Of a DNA stretch of 64,000 bases, positions 1 to 7,878 are shown piece after piece (the stretch's first letter is position 1; each line of letters opens with the position of its first letter). The stretch is from Salinarimonas ramus. GTDB taxonomy: Bacteria > Pseudomonadota > Alphaproteobacteria > Rhizobiales > Beijerinckiaceae. The notes under the pieces are model-generated. The model was not told where the DNA came from. It saw nothing but the letters and a program-made list of their open reading frames with translations, and made no database searches. The position numbers and the translations under genes were made by a program. The stretch spans positions 214,715 through 278,714 of the forward strand of contig NZ_BMMF01000007.1 of the NCBI RefSeq assembly GCF_014645695.1, in the 5' to 3' direction.

Positions 1-2203
1 CCTCGTTGGTGCTCTGGAGCTCCTCGTTCATCGCGGTGGCTTCTTCGTTGGCCGCCTTGAGCTCCTCGTTCGCGGCCGCGAGCTGCGCGATCGTATCCTG
101 CAGCTCGGCGCGGGTGCTGCTCAGCTCCTCCTCGAACGGCTGGCGCGCGCCCTCGACGTCGCGCTCGTCATGGAGCGCGACCGCCGCGGGCTGCGGTGCG
201 TCCACGGGGCTGAAGCTGACCAGCAGAAGATGCTCCTGCCCGGGCGTAGCGAGCGGCGCGACGGTCACGGCGACCGCCTGCGACCTGCCGCCTTGCCGAA
301 TCCGGGCTTCGAACGCGGCCGGTCGCTTGTCGGCGACGGCGCTGCGGATGCCGTCGCGCAGCTTGAGGCGCAGGCCGTTACGCGCCATCGCCAGCAGATC
401 CCGGCTCGGCTCGCCGGGCGGGGGCTCGAGATAATCGCCCGTCTGACCGTGGAACCACAAGGCCCGGCAATTGCCGTCGATCAGAACGGAGGCCGGAGCG
501 AACCGGTCGAGGAGTGCGCCGCGCGCCACGTCGGCGAGACGCGTCGGCGGCCGGCCCTCGACCGAGGGGTTCGGCTCCTCGTCGGAACGCGTGCGACCGA
601 GCGTGGACGGAGCCGGGAAATCGACCATCTCGCGGCGCGCGTGCCGCAGCCGCCGATAGATGCGCCACTTCTTGGAGACCGTTTCGAAGAGCCCGTCGCC
701 TCGGACGACGGTCTCGGCGTTGCCCAGAAGCAGGTGCCCGCCCTCCTTCAGACCGAAATGAAGCAACGAGATCGCCCGGCTCTGGGCCGCCGGATCCAGA
801 TAGATCAGGAGATTGCGGCAGCTGATCACGTCCATGCGCGAGAACGGCGGATCGCGCAGGAGGTTGTGGGCGGCGAAGACGACGAGGTCGCGCAGCTCCT
901 TCTTCACCTGATAGGCGCCATCGAGCTTGTCGAAGAAGCGGTGCAGGAGCTGCGGCGGGATGGTCGCCACCGCACTCTCGGCGTAGATGCCGGCGCGGGC
1001 CACGTTCAGGTTGTCCTCACGGCCGTCGGTCGCGAACACCTTCACGTCGAGGCTTCTGCTCGCGGCTTCCATGCGGGCGATCACGAGCATCGCCAGGGTA
1101 TAGGCTTCCTCTCCCGTCGCACAGGCGGGAACCCACAGGCGCACCGTCGTGCGCCCGTCGCGCTCGGCGACCAGCGGCGCGAGCACCGTTTCGTCGAGCG
1201 CCGCCCAGGCTCCCGGATCTCGGAAGAAGCCGGTGACGCTGATCATCAGGTCCTTGATCAGGGTCTCGATCTCGGCGGGGTTGGCGCGCAGGAACGCGAC
1301 GTACGCGTCGAGCCCCTCGATGGCCTGGAGGCTCATGCGCCGCTGAATCCGGCGCACGAGCGTGCTGGGCTTGTACTGGCGGAAGTCCTGGCCGGCATGC
1401 GTCCGCAGCAGTGCCAAGATGGGCTCTATCGAGGGTCCGTCGGCGATCGTCTCGTCGGTGACCTCGGGTCCCGCGACGTATGGGTGGCGGATGTAGCGGA
1501 GCAGGACGTCCGGCATCTTCTCGGGAGCGAGCACCCGGTCGGCGAGGTTTGCCTGTATCGCGCTGCGCGGCATGCCGTCGAAGCGTGCGGTCGCAGGGTC
1601 CTGCACGAGCGTGCAGCCGCCCTGCGCCTTCACTTCCCGCAGCCCTTCCGTACCGTCGCTTCCCGTGCCCGACAGGACGATGCAGATCGCGCGTTCACGC
1701 CAATTCTGCGCCAGCGACACGAACAGGCGGTCGATCGGATAACGGTGTCCGCGGCTTTCGGCCGGCGCCGTCAGCCGCAGTCTTTCGCCGTCGACCGTCA
1801 GAGAGCAGTCCGGCGCGATGACGTACACGTGATCGGGCTCGATGGGCATGCCGTCGGCCGCCTCCGCGACCCGCATCGCGCTGTGACGACCGAGCAGGTG
1901 GGCGAGCCCGCTGTCGCGGTTCGGGTCGAGATGCATCACGACGAGGAAGGCCGCGCCCGTGTCGGACGGCAGCGCTTCGAACAGGCGGATCATCGCTTCG
2001 ATCCCACCGGCCGAGGCGCCGATCCCGACCACGGGACAAGCGATCGACGGCGCGCTTTTCGGCGTCGTCGCGTCGGGGGCGACGGCGTCGGACGTCGCGC
2101 TCTCCGGCGGCGGTGCGGGCGGCGGCGCATCTCCGTACGGGCGCTCTTCCGACGATCGTCGGCTACCCTCGTGCTCGTCCGGGCCGTTCGTTACCTGGTT
2201 CAT
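1..2203 (-). CDS. CheB-CheR fusion protein (methylesterase + methyltransferase + PAS/coiled coil), 3' end off the left edge
   Basis: The minus strand is open from an ATG at 2203 to the window edge (about 734 codons seen). Near residue 60 the translation has the CheB signature GIGASAGGIEA, followed by HLDPNRDSGLAHLLGRHS and VLSGTGSDGTEGL, the CheB esterase core. Residues ~250-500 are CheR, with RRIQRRM, the SAM-binding stretch VPACATGEEAYTLAML and SCRNLLIYLD. A PAS-like segment follows, then an Ala/Glu-rich coiled coil (AAANEELKAANEEATAMNEE) running off the edge. There is no receiver domain, as usual in CheB-CheR fusions, so it probably adapts a non-canonical sensory pathway; a histidine kinase or PAS module may follow outside the window. 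GGGAGG sits only one base before the ATG, so the start is likely but not certain. No chemoreceptor or cheA lies nearby. Confidence 0.9.
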   Translation of the reverse strand, partial: MNQVTNGPDEHEGSRRSSEERPYGDAPPPAPPPESATSDAVAPDATTPKSAPSIACPVVGIGASAGGIEAMIRLFEALPSDTGAAFLVVMHLDPNRDSGLAHLLGRHSAMRVAEAADGMPIEPDHVYVIAPDCSLTVDGERLRLTAPAESRGHRYPIDRLFVSLAQNWRERAICIVLSGTGSDGTEGLREVKAQGGCTLVQDPATARFDGMPRSAIQANLADRVLAPEKMPDVLLRYIRHPYVAGPEVTDETIADGPSIEPILALLRTHAGQDFRQYKPSTLVRRIQRRMSLQAIEGLDAYVAFLRANPAEIETLIKDLMISVTGFFRDPGAWAALDETVLAPLVAERDGRTTVRLWVPACATGEEAYTLAMLVIARMEAASRSLDVKVFATDGREDNLNVARAGIYAESAVATIPPQLLHRFFDKLDGAYQVKKELRDLVVFAAHNLLRDPPFSRMDVISCRNLLIYLDPAAQSRAISLLHFGLKEGGHLLLGNAETVVRGDGLFETVSKKWRIYRRLRHARREMVDFPAPSTLGRTRSDEEPNPSVEGRPPTRLADVARGALLDRFAPASVLIDGNCRALWFHGQTGDYLEPPPGEPSRDLLAMARNGLRLKLRDGIRSAVADKRPAAFEARIRQGGRSQAVAVTVAPLATPGQEHLLLVSFSPVDAPQPAAVALHDERDVEGARQPFEEELSSTRAELQDTIAQLAAANEELKAANEEATAMNEELQSTNE

Positions 2204-2223
2204 ACCTCCCCTGACCGCCGTGC

Positions 2224-2253
2224 GTTCGGCTCGAGGTTCCAGTCGAGCCGAAC
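2224..2253. repeat. perfect 11-bp inverted repeat (hairpin) between esterase and cheB-cheR
   Basis: GTTCGGCTCGA at 2224-2234 is exactly complementary to TCGAGCCGAAC at 2243-2253, with an 8-base loop. It lies between the stop of the esterase (2343) and the ATG of the CheB-CheR gene (2203), both on the minus strand. No T-run follows on either strand, so it is not a standard intrinsic terminator. It could be a factor-dependent terminator, an mRNA processing site or an operator. Confidence 0.5.
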
Positions 2254-2342
2254 CCGAGGTGAGCCATGCACACATTGGTGTGCGATCGCACGACACGCTG
2301 AAAGAGGTGTAGCACGGATCCGCCGCGAGTTCCGAGAAATGC

Positions 2343-3353
2343 TCACGGTCCTTTCTGTCCACGACTTGCCGCGAGACCAGATCGGGGCCCGTTGCCCGTT
2401 CCGCCGCGCAACCCGTCTTTCCCGGTCTTGCCGGACGTCCGTCCCGACTGCTCCGTCAGCCCCCAGAAGCCCGCTATTCGGCGGGTCGACGAAATGCCGA
2501 CCTCGAGCATGTACGCGCCTGCGACTCCCAGGCCGTCGCCCCCCTCCGCCGCAATCGGCGTACCGTGACCCATCCGGGCGATGACATATTCCTCGATCAC
2601 TTCCCGCCCACCGCGTTCGCACCAGACCCGGCGCGGAAAGCCGTCGACCTCCTCGATCCGCGTCGGTGGTCCTTCGACGCCGTGGATCTTCTGCCACTGC
2701 CGAACGATGGCATGCGCATTGATGCTGGCGACGGTCGTGTCGTGATCGCCATGCCAGACCGAGATCGTCGGCCAGCGGCCCTTGAACGTCGAGGCACCAC
2801 GGACGAGCGCGTCGAGCTCGCGGTCCGAGGGGCCGCCATAGCCCTTCATGCGAACGAGCGCCTGCATCAGGGTGCCCGCGCTGCGGTAGGGCAGCCCGGC
2901 GATGATCGCGCCGCCCGCGAACACGTCCGGGTAGGTCGCGAGCATCACGGACGTCATGGCTCCGCCCGAGGACAGCCCCGTGATGAAGATGCGCTTGGGG
3001 TCGATCGCGTGATCGTCGACGACCCGCCCGATCATCTGGCGAATGGAAAGCGGCTCGCCGCCGCCGCGCCGGGAGTCGCCTCGCTCGAACCAGTTGAAGC
3101 CGCCGATGGCGTTGTTGCTCCGTCTCTGCCCGGGGAACAGGAGCGCCAGCCCGCATTCGTCGGCGAGCGTGGACCAACCCGATCCGCTATCGTAACCCTC
3201 CGCCGACTGGGTGCTGCCGTGCAGCACGACCACGAGCGGGCCGTTCTTCGGGAAGCTCGACGGAAAATGAGTGTGCGCAAGCAGCGAGCCGGGGTTCGTT
3301 CCGAACTCGTGCAAGGGGGTGAGGCGACCGTCGATGTCTGATGATGTCGGCAA
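2343..3353 (-). CDS. PHB-depolymerase-family esterase (alpha/beta hydrolase)
   Basis: A 336-residue alpha/beta hydrolase of the poly(3-hydroxybutyrate) depolymerase / feruloyl-esterase (LpqC) family. The oxyanion strand LVVVLHGSTQ is near residue 40, the nucleophile motif GLSSGG (G-x-S-x-G) near 147, a likely acid in WHGDHD near 205, and the catalytic His in RMGHGTPI near 265. This gives a complete Ser-Asp-His triad for ester hydrolysis. The C-terminal ~40 residues are Gly/Ser/Lys-rich and look like a non-conserved tail, perhaps from loss of an earlier stop. No clear signal peptide is seen. The first in-frame start is a TTG at 3353 with no good ribosome binding site, so the N-terminus is uncertain. 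It appears to be a single gene. The substrate cannot be named from sequence. Confidence 0.8.
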   Translation of the reverse strand: MPTSSDIDGRLTPLHEFGTNPGSLLAHTHFPSSFPKNGPLVVVLHGSTQSAEGYDSGSGWSTLADECGLALLFPGQRRSNNAIGGFNWFERGDSRRGGGEPLSIRQMIGRVVDDHAIDPKRIFITGLSSGGAMTSVMLATYPDVFAGGAIIAGLPYRSAGTLMQALVRMKGYGGPSDRELDALVRGASTFKGRWPTISVWHGDHDTTVASINAHAIVRQWQKIHGVEGPPTRIEEVDGFPRRVWCERGGREVIEEYVIARMGHGTPIAAEGGDGLGVAGAYMLEVGISSTRRIAGFWGLTEQSGRTSGKTGKDGLRGGTGNGPRSGLAASRGQKGP

Positions 3354-3505
3354 GGGGATACCCGCGTCTCGGCCAAAGCATCATAAGCGCGTCGGCTCGA
3401 CGCCGTTCCGTGCGCGTGTCCGCATGATCTGCCGCGCGGAGGCGACATCATCGACGATGTCCACGCTGAAGAGCACGTCGGCTTTACGAGGGATCGGAAA
3501 TCAAG

Positions 3506-3579
3506 TGGCTGGGGGACCTGGATTCGAACCAGGACTAGCGGAGTCAGAGTCCGCGGTTCTACCGTTAAACTATCCCCCA
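3506..3579 (-). tRNA. tRNA-Gln(CTG)
   Basis: The minus strand reads as a 74-nt tRNA with encoded CCA. The acceptor stem is TGGGGGA/TCCCCCA with discriminator G, the T-arm carries GGTTCGAATCC, and the anticodon stem GCGGA/TCCGC encloses loop CTCTGAC, giving anticodon CTG. It sits between the esterase and the aldo/keto reductase. No integrase lies beside this copy, unlike the second tRNA-Gln at 45218. Confidence 0.95.
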
Positions 3580-3745
3580 GCAGGGGCGGCGCTCTTCTCG
3601 GAAGAGAAGTCGGAGCCTCTCGCCGACGGCAACGCATCGGGCGTGGCCCGGTTCCGCTCGGCGATGGCGGGTAGATAGCGAGGCGATGCGGGCTTGTCCA
3701 GCCCTTTCGTGACGCGAACGTGGCCGGTTTTCCGACGCTCGCGCG

Positions 3746-4585
3746 TCAGATGATCGAGAGCGGCGTCTTGCCTTTCGGCGGCGGGAAGGCGCGATCGAGC
3801 GCCGCGCGATCCTCGTCGTCGAGGACGAGGTCGAGGGCGGCGCGGTTGTCGCGCAGGTGCTCCTCGCGCACGGCCTTGGGGATCGCGATCGTGCCGGGCC
3901 GCGAGAGCACGAAGGCGAGCGCCACGCGGTGCGGGGAGACGCCGTGCTTCTTCGCGATCGCCGCGAGCTTGCGCTCCGGCAGGCTCCCCTGCCCCACGGG
4001 GCTGTAGGCCATCATCGGAACGCCGCGTTCGCGCAGCGCCGGCATCAGGTCGTATTCCGGGCCGCGCTCCTCGACATTGTAGAGCACCTGGTTCGTGGCG
4101 CAGGCCTCCCCGCCGGGTAGCGCCCAGAGCTCCTCCATGTCGTCCGTGTCGAAATTGCTGACGCCGAAGCGCGCGATCCGGCCGTCCTCCACGAGATCGC
4201 GGAAGCCCGCCAGCGTCTCGGCGAGCGGCACGCGGCCGCGCCAATGCAGGAGGTAGAGGTCGAGCCGCTCGACGCCGAGCCGCGCGAGCGAGCGGGCGCA
4301 GGCGGCCTTCACGCCCTCGCGGGTGGCGTTGTGAGGGTAGAGCTTCGAGACGAGGAAGACCTCCTCGCGACGCCCCGCGATCGCCTCGCCGACGACCTCC
4401 TCGGCACCGCCGGAGCCGTACATCTCGGCGGTGTCGACGAGCGTCATGCCGAGATCGAGGCCGAGCCGCAGCGCGCGGATCTCCGCCTCGCGGGCGCGCT
4501 TGTCCTCGCCCATGCGCCAGGTACCTTGGCCGAGCACCGGCACGGGCGTGCCGTCGGGCAGATCGACGGTGGGGATCGCGGCCAT
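3746..4585 (-). CDS. aldo/keto reductase
   Basis: A 279-residue NAD(P)H-dependent oxidoreductase with a TIM-barrel fold that reduces aldehydes or ketones to alcohols. All four catalytic residues are visible: D51 and Y56 in VDTAEMYG, K81 in LVSKLYP and H114 in LLHWRG. Downstream are GRIARFGVSNF and the cofactor-binding segment IAIPKAVREEHLRDN. The length is normal for the family. The ATG at 4585 has AAGGAGAAG upstream at good distance. The nearest relatives by motif are 2,5-diketo-gluconate reductase/YeaE-like enzymes, but the physiological substrate cannot be told. It is monocistronic between a tRNA and a divergently unrelated hypothetical gene. Confidence 0.92.
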   Translation of the reverse strand: MAAIPTVDLPDGTPVPVLGQGTWRMGEDKRAREAEIRALRLGLDLGMTLVDTAEMYGSGGAEEVVGEAIAGRREEVFLVSKLYPHNATREGVKAACARSLARLGVERLDLYLLHWRGRVPLAETLAGFRDLVEDGRIARFGVSNFDTDDMEELWALPGGEACATNQVLYNVEERGPEYDLMPALRERGVPMMAYSPVGQGSLPERKLAAIAKKHGVSPHRVALAFVLSRPGTIAIPKAVREEHLRDNRAALDLVLDDEDRAALDRAFPPPKGKTPLSII

Positions 4586-4697
4586 GGGCTTCTCCTTCTC
4601 GCGACGCCGGACGACGCGTGCCGGTCCGGCGGGACGGGCGGCAACGCGCCGGCCCGTCCTTCGGTTGCGGGGAGGCTGGCCCTCGCGGGCGCGGGCG

Positions 4698-5093
4698 TCA
4701 ATCGGCGTTGATCACCGAGACGACGCGGAACGTGTGCATCGCGTCCATGTCGTCCTTGATCGAGACGTACTCGCCGACCTGCAGGACGTGGTCGCCCAAG
4801 CGGAAGGCCGCCTCGTCGTCGTCCTCGCGGTTCGGGTCGTAGTCGAAGATCCAGGCGTGGCCGCCCTTGCCGCCGGCCCGGTGGACGAGATGCCCGACCT
4901 GATCCTGCTCGCCCTCCCAGAAGCGGCGCACGCGGCAGACGTCGCGGCGCGAGCGCCAGGCGTCGGCGTCGATCTTCCCGTTCGCGTCGAGCGGCGCGAC
5001 GATGTCGTAGCCGTGTCGCGCGGATCCGTTGGGATGATCGTGGCCGCGGGCGAGATGAAGGGTGATTCGCTTGAAGTTGTGGGGGAGACTCAT
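4698..5093 (-). CDS. conserved hypothetical protein, about 131 aa
   Basis: A small cytosolic protein starting MSLPHNFKRITLHLARGHDH, followed by PLDANGKIDADAWR, WEGEQDQVGHLVH, WIFDYDP and EYVSIKDDMDAMHTFRVVSV. It matches a family of unknown function that I remember from rhizobial genomes (short, acidic, ending in a beta-rich segment), but I cannot name a function. A longer in-frame start exists at 5147; the internal ATG at 5093 is preferred because the family begins with this motif and the extension is Arg/Ser-rich and non-conserved in appearance. No transmembrane segment or metal motif is seen. Confidence 0.7.
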   Translation of the reverse strand: MSLPHNFKRITLHLARGHDHPNGSARHGYDIVAPLDANGKIDADAWRSRRDVCRVRRFWEGEQDQVGHLVHRAGGKGGHAWIFDYDPNREDDDEAAFRLGDHVLQVGEYVSIKDDMDAMHTFRVVSVINAD

Positions 5094-5351
5094 GACGTTG
5101 CCGATCCCGTCTCGATGCGTTCGCGAGGGGAAGACGAGCACGCGCACGCCCTCCGCGCCTTGATCCGGCGCAAACGAGACGCACGCTCGTGCCGTTCCGC
5201 CGATCGGGAATGCCGCACGATCGCCTCCTTTTCAGGCGAACAACCACCGTATGGGGCTTCCTCCACACCGCCCCGCTTGGTTAAGAAGACGTGTCGCGGG
5301 CTCGCCGCGGCGCCCCGCCCGACTGGCTCGTCCTCGAAACAACGGCTCGGC

Positions 5352-7226
5352 ATGCGCAGACAGACCTCCCTTCGCACGCGGGTGATCGCCGGCCTCGTCG
5401 GCGCCTGCGTCGTCGTGGGGCTCGTCCTCGCCGTCGCTCCCTGGACCGTCTCGTCGGATGCGCTGCGCGAGGCGGTGGCGCGCCAGCTCGCGCGCGAGCT
5501 CGGCATCGACATGCCGGTCACGGGCCGCACCACCATCGCCTTCCTGCCCGCGCCGCGGGTAAAGTTCGAGGACATGCGCCTCGCCACCACCGACGGCACG
5601 CCGCTCGTGGACGGCGGCGCGCTGCGCGGCCAGCTCGCCTGGGCGCCCCTCGTTCTCGGCCGCATCCGCTTGACCGAGGTCTCGCTGGCGCAGGCGCGCG
5701 TTCTCGTTCCCGTCGACGCCCAGGGCCGCTCGCCCTGGGATCCGGCGCTCGCGCGCCTCGATGCGCGTCTCGCGGACGACGAGGGCGACGCCATCGGCAC
5801 GCTGGGGCTCGTCGACACGACGATCGTCTATTCCGACGCGGCGACGGGGCGGCGCGAGATCGTGCGCGACGCCGACCTCGTCCTCTCCTGGCCGAACGCA
5901 GCCGGCCCGCTCTCGCTCTCCGGCTCGGCGGCGCTACGCGGCGAGACGATGCAGATCGCGCTCTCCGGGCTCGTCCCGGCGCAGCTCGTCGCCGGCGCGA
6001 GCAGCCCGCTGGACCTGCGCCTGACCGGGCGCCTCGGACGGCTGTCCATCGCCGGCACCATCGCCACCGGGCGCGACAGCCCGTGGCTGACGGGCCGCGT
6101 CTCCTTCGAGACGCGCATGGCTCGCGACGTCCTCGCCTGGAGCGGCACGCGCCTGCCGCTCGGCCCCTCCATCGGCCCTCTGAGCCTGGAGGGCGACGCG
6201 AACGGCGTCGGGCGAACCCTGTCCTTCTCGGCACTGCGGCTCGGGCTGGGCGGCGATCCGATGGAGGGCGCGCTCACCGCCCGCTACCAGGACGGTCGCC
6301 TCGGCATCAGCGGCACGCTCGCCGCCGGCTCGCTCGACGTCGACCGCTTCGCCGCCCCCGTGGTGGTGGCGAGCGACCCCGCCTCCTCGCAGCGGCGCGC
6401 GCCGCTCGGCCTTACTCAGCACGCCGCAGCCGATCTCGACCTGCGGCTCTCCGCGAGCGAGGCGCGCATCGGCGGCGCACGGCTCACGGACGTCGCGATG
6501 GCCGTGCTCGTCACGAAGGGCAAGATCGAGACCTCCGTCTCCCGCGCCGGCCTCGCCGGCGGCGAGGTGCGCGGGCGCTTCACGCTCTCCGATCTCGGCG
6601 ACATGATCGAGATGCGGCTCGAGGCGGAGGGGAGCGGCGTCGATCTCGGGCCGCTCGGCCGCGATCTCGGCTCGGCCTGGATCGCGGGTCCCGCCACCGG
6701 CGAGATCGCCCTCGTCGGCACCGGGCGCCATGCGGAGGAGCTCCTCGGCACGCTCGCGGGCGAGGTGGCCGTCGAGGTCGCGCCGGGCGAGTTCGTCGGC
6801 GTCGATCTCGCGGAGGCGCTGCGCCGCTTCGAGCGCCAGCCGCTCACCGCGACGCGCACGCTGCGCTCGGGCCGCACGCCCTTCACCCGCGCCGCCGCGC
6901 GGCTCGACGTCCTCGACGGCGTCGGCACGCTGGTCGACTCGGGCTTCGAGAGCCCACAGCTTTCGGGCATGCTGGAGGGCACGGTCTCGCTCGCCGCGCG
7001 CCGCATCGACGCCAAGGCGGCGGTGGAGAGCGTCACCCCGGTGGGCGAAGGCAACCTGATCTCCGCCCTCACCTTCGGCTTCCGAGGTCCGCTGACCGAC
7101 GTGACCCTCGTGCCGGACGCCAAGGCGCTGATCCAGCGCTCCGGCGCAGCCCGCCTCCTCCTCGGCGCGCCGGAGCCCGAGACGGAGACGGCGCTGCCCG
7201 CCTTCGCACCGGCCGCGCAGCAATAG
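5352..7226 (+). CDS. AsmA family protein
   Basis: A 624-residue protein with an N-terminal membrane anchor (residues ~8-30, TRVIAGLVGACVVVGLVLAV) followed by the AsmA N-terminal pattern RQLARELGIDMPVTGRTTIA and PRVKFEDMRLA. The rest is repetitive beta-strand sequence of periplasmic type, ending with the AsmA C-terminal region (LAGEVAVEVAPGEFVGVDLAEALR ... RAAARLDVLDGVGTL). AsmA-like proteins belong to the bridge-like lipid-transfer class and affect outer-membrane composition. The start is taken at the ATG before the anchor; the ribosome site is weak. The 258-base gap upstream of it (5094-5351) shows no gene, so it is probably transcribed from its own promoter. Confidence 0.85.
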   Translation: MRRQTSLRTRVIAGLVGACVVVGLVLAVAPWTVSSDALREAVARQLARELGIDMPVTGRTTIAFLPAPRVKFEDMRLATTDGTPLVDGGALRGQLAWAPLVLGRIRLTEVSLAQARVLVPVDAQGRSPWDPALARLDARLADDEGDAIGTLGLVDTTIVYSDAATGRREIVRDADLVLSWPNAAGPLSLSGSAALRGETMQIALSGLVPAQLVAGASSPLDLRLTGRLGRLSIAGTIATGRDSPWLTGRVSFETRMARDVLAWSGTRLPLGPSIGPLSLEGDANGVGRTLSFSALRLGLGGDPMEGALTARYQDGRLGISGTLAAGSLDVDRFAAPVVVASDPASSQRRAPLGLTQHAAADLDLRLSASEARIGGARLTDVAMAVLVTKGKIETSVSRAGLAGGEVRGRFTLSDLGDMIEMRLEAEGSGVDLGPLGRDLGSAWIAGPATGEIALVGTGRHAEELLGTLAGEVAVEVAPGEFVGVDLAEALRRFERQPLTATRTLRSGRTPFTRAAARLDVLDGVGTLVDSGFESPQLSGMLEGTVSLAARRIDAKAAVESVTPVGEGNLISALTFGFRGPLTDVTLVPDAKALIQRSGAARLLLGAPEPETETALPAFAPAAQQ

Positions 7227-7373
7227 AGCGCGCGCCTTCACAGGAATGCCGAGGCGCGCGGGGCGGACGGCCGAAGCGCGGGGTGAGGCGAGTGTGGTAG
7301 CGTCCATCTCGGGAGAACGCCGCAGGCGGAGCGCGATTTTGTCACGCCCTCGTCGCGCAACCGCCTTCGCGTG

Positions 7374-7715
7374 TTACGCGGGGGGGCGAGCGCTGTTGTC
7401 GATATGGACGTTGATCACGGGCTGAACGGTGTTGGTGTTGTTCGCCGCGATCCCCGGCATGCCGTACGCGCCCGCCGCCCCGTAGCCGCGATTGGCGAGC
7501 CAGCTGCGATGCCAGGAATTGTAGAAGAAGGGGAAGACGAGCCACGAAAGCCCGAAGGTCAAGAATGGTGCGATCGCCATGACCAGGGCGGCGAGTATGT
7601 GCCCGCGCAGGAGCGCCGGGAACATCCCGAAGAACAGCGTCGTCCAGGAAAACCCGACATACGCGATGCGAACATGCCCCGTCGCGGGGTTCGAGACCGT
7701 CACGGCTTGTGCCAT
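7374..7715 (-). CDS. small membrane protein (hypothetical)
   Basis: A 113-residue protein beginning MAQAVTVSNPATGHVRIAYV. It has two hydrophobic segments (WTTLFFGMFPALLRG and ILAALVMAIAPFLTFGLSWL) and a polar C-terminus with VQPVINVHIDN. GGAGG lies six bases before the ATG at 7715 and abuts an alternative ATG at 7721, so 7715 is the better start. It resembles TM2/DUF805-like small inner-membrane proteins but no named family is certain. It is divergent from the hybrid kinase gene starting at 7879, with only ~160 bases between them for both promoters. Confidence 0.7.
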   Translation of the reverse strand: MAQAVTVSNPATGHVRIAYVGFSWTTLFFGMFPALLRGHILAALVMAIAPFLTFGLSWLVFPFFYNSWHRSWLANRGYGAAGAYGMPGIAANNTNTVQPVINVHIDNSARPPA

Positions 7716-7878
7716 TGTCATCCTCCAGCCGAGCACACCATCCATACGGGAAGCTCGGCCGGCAATCGGTAGATCTGCGTAGACGATCACAATTCTCGCG
7801 CGTCGTTGCGCGGCTTCGCTTTTCCCGCCGCCGGCATTAAGGTCGACGCCCCGAAGGTCCCGGCACAGGCAGCGCACC

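Noticed and set aside
170..2584. 804-codon plus-strand frame
   Set aside because: Opposite to the clear CheB-CheR coding strand; composition is Arg/His-rich with no motifs.
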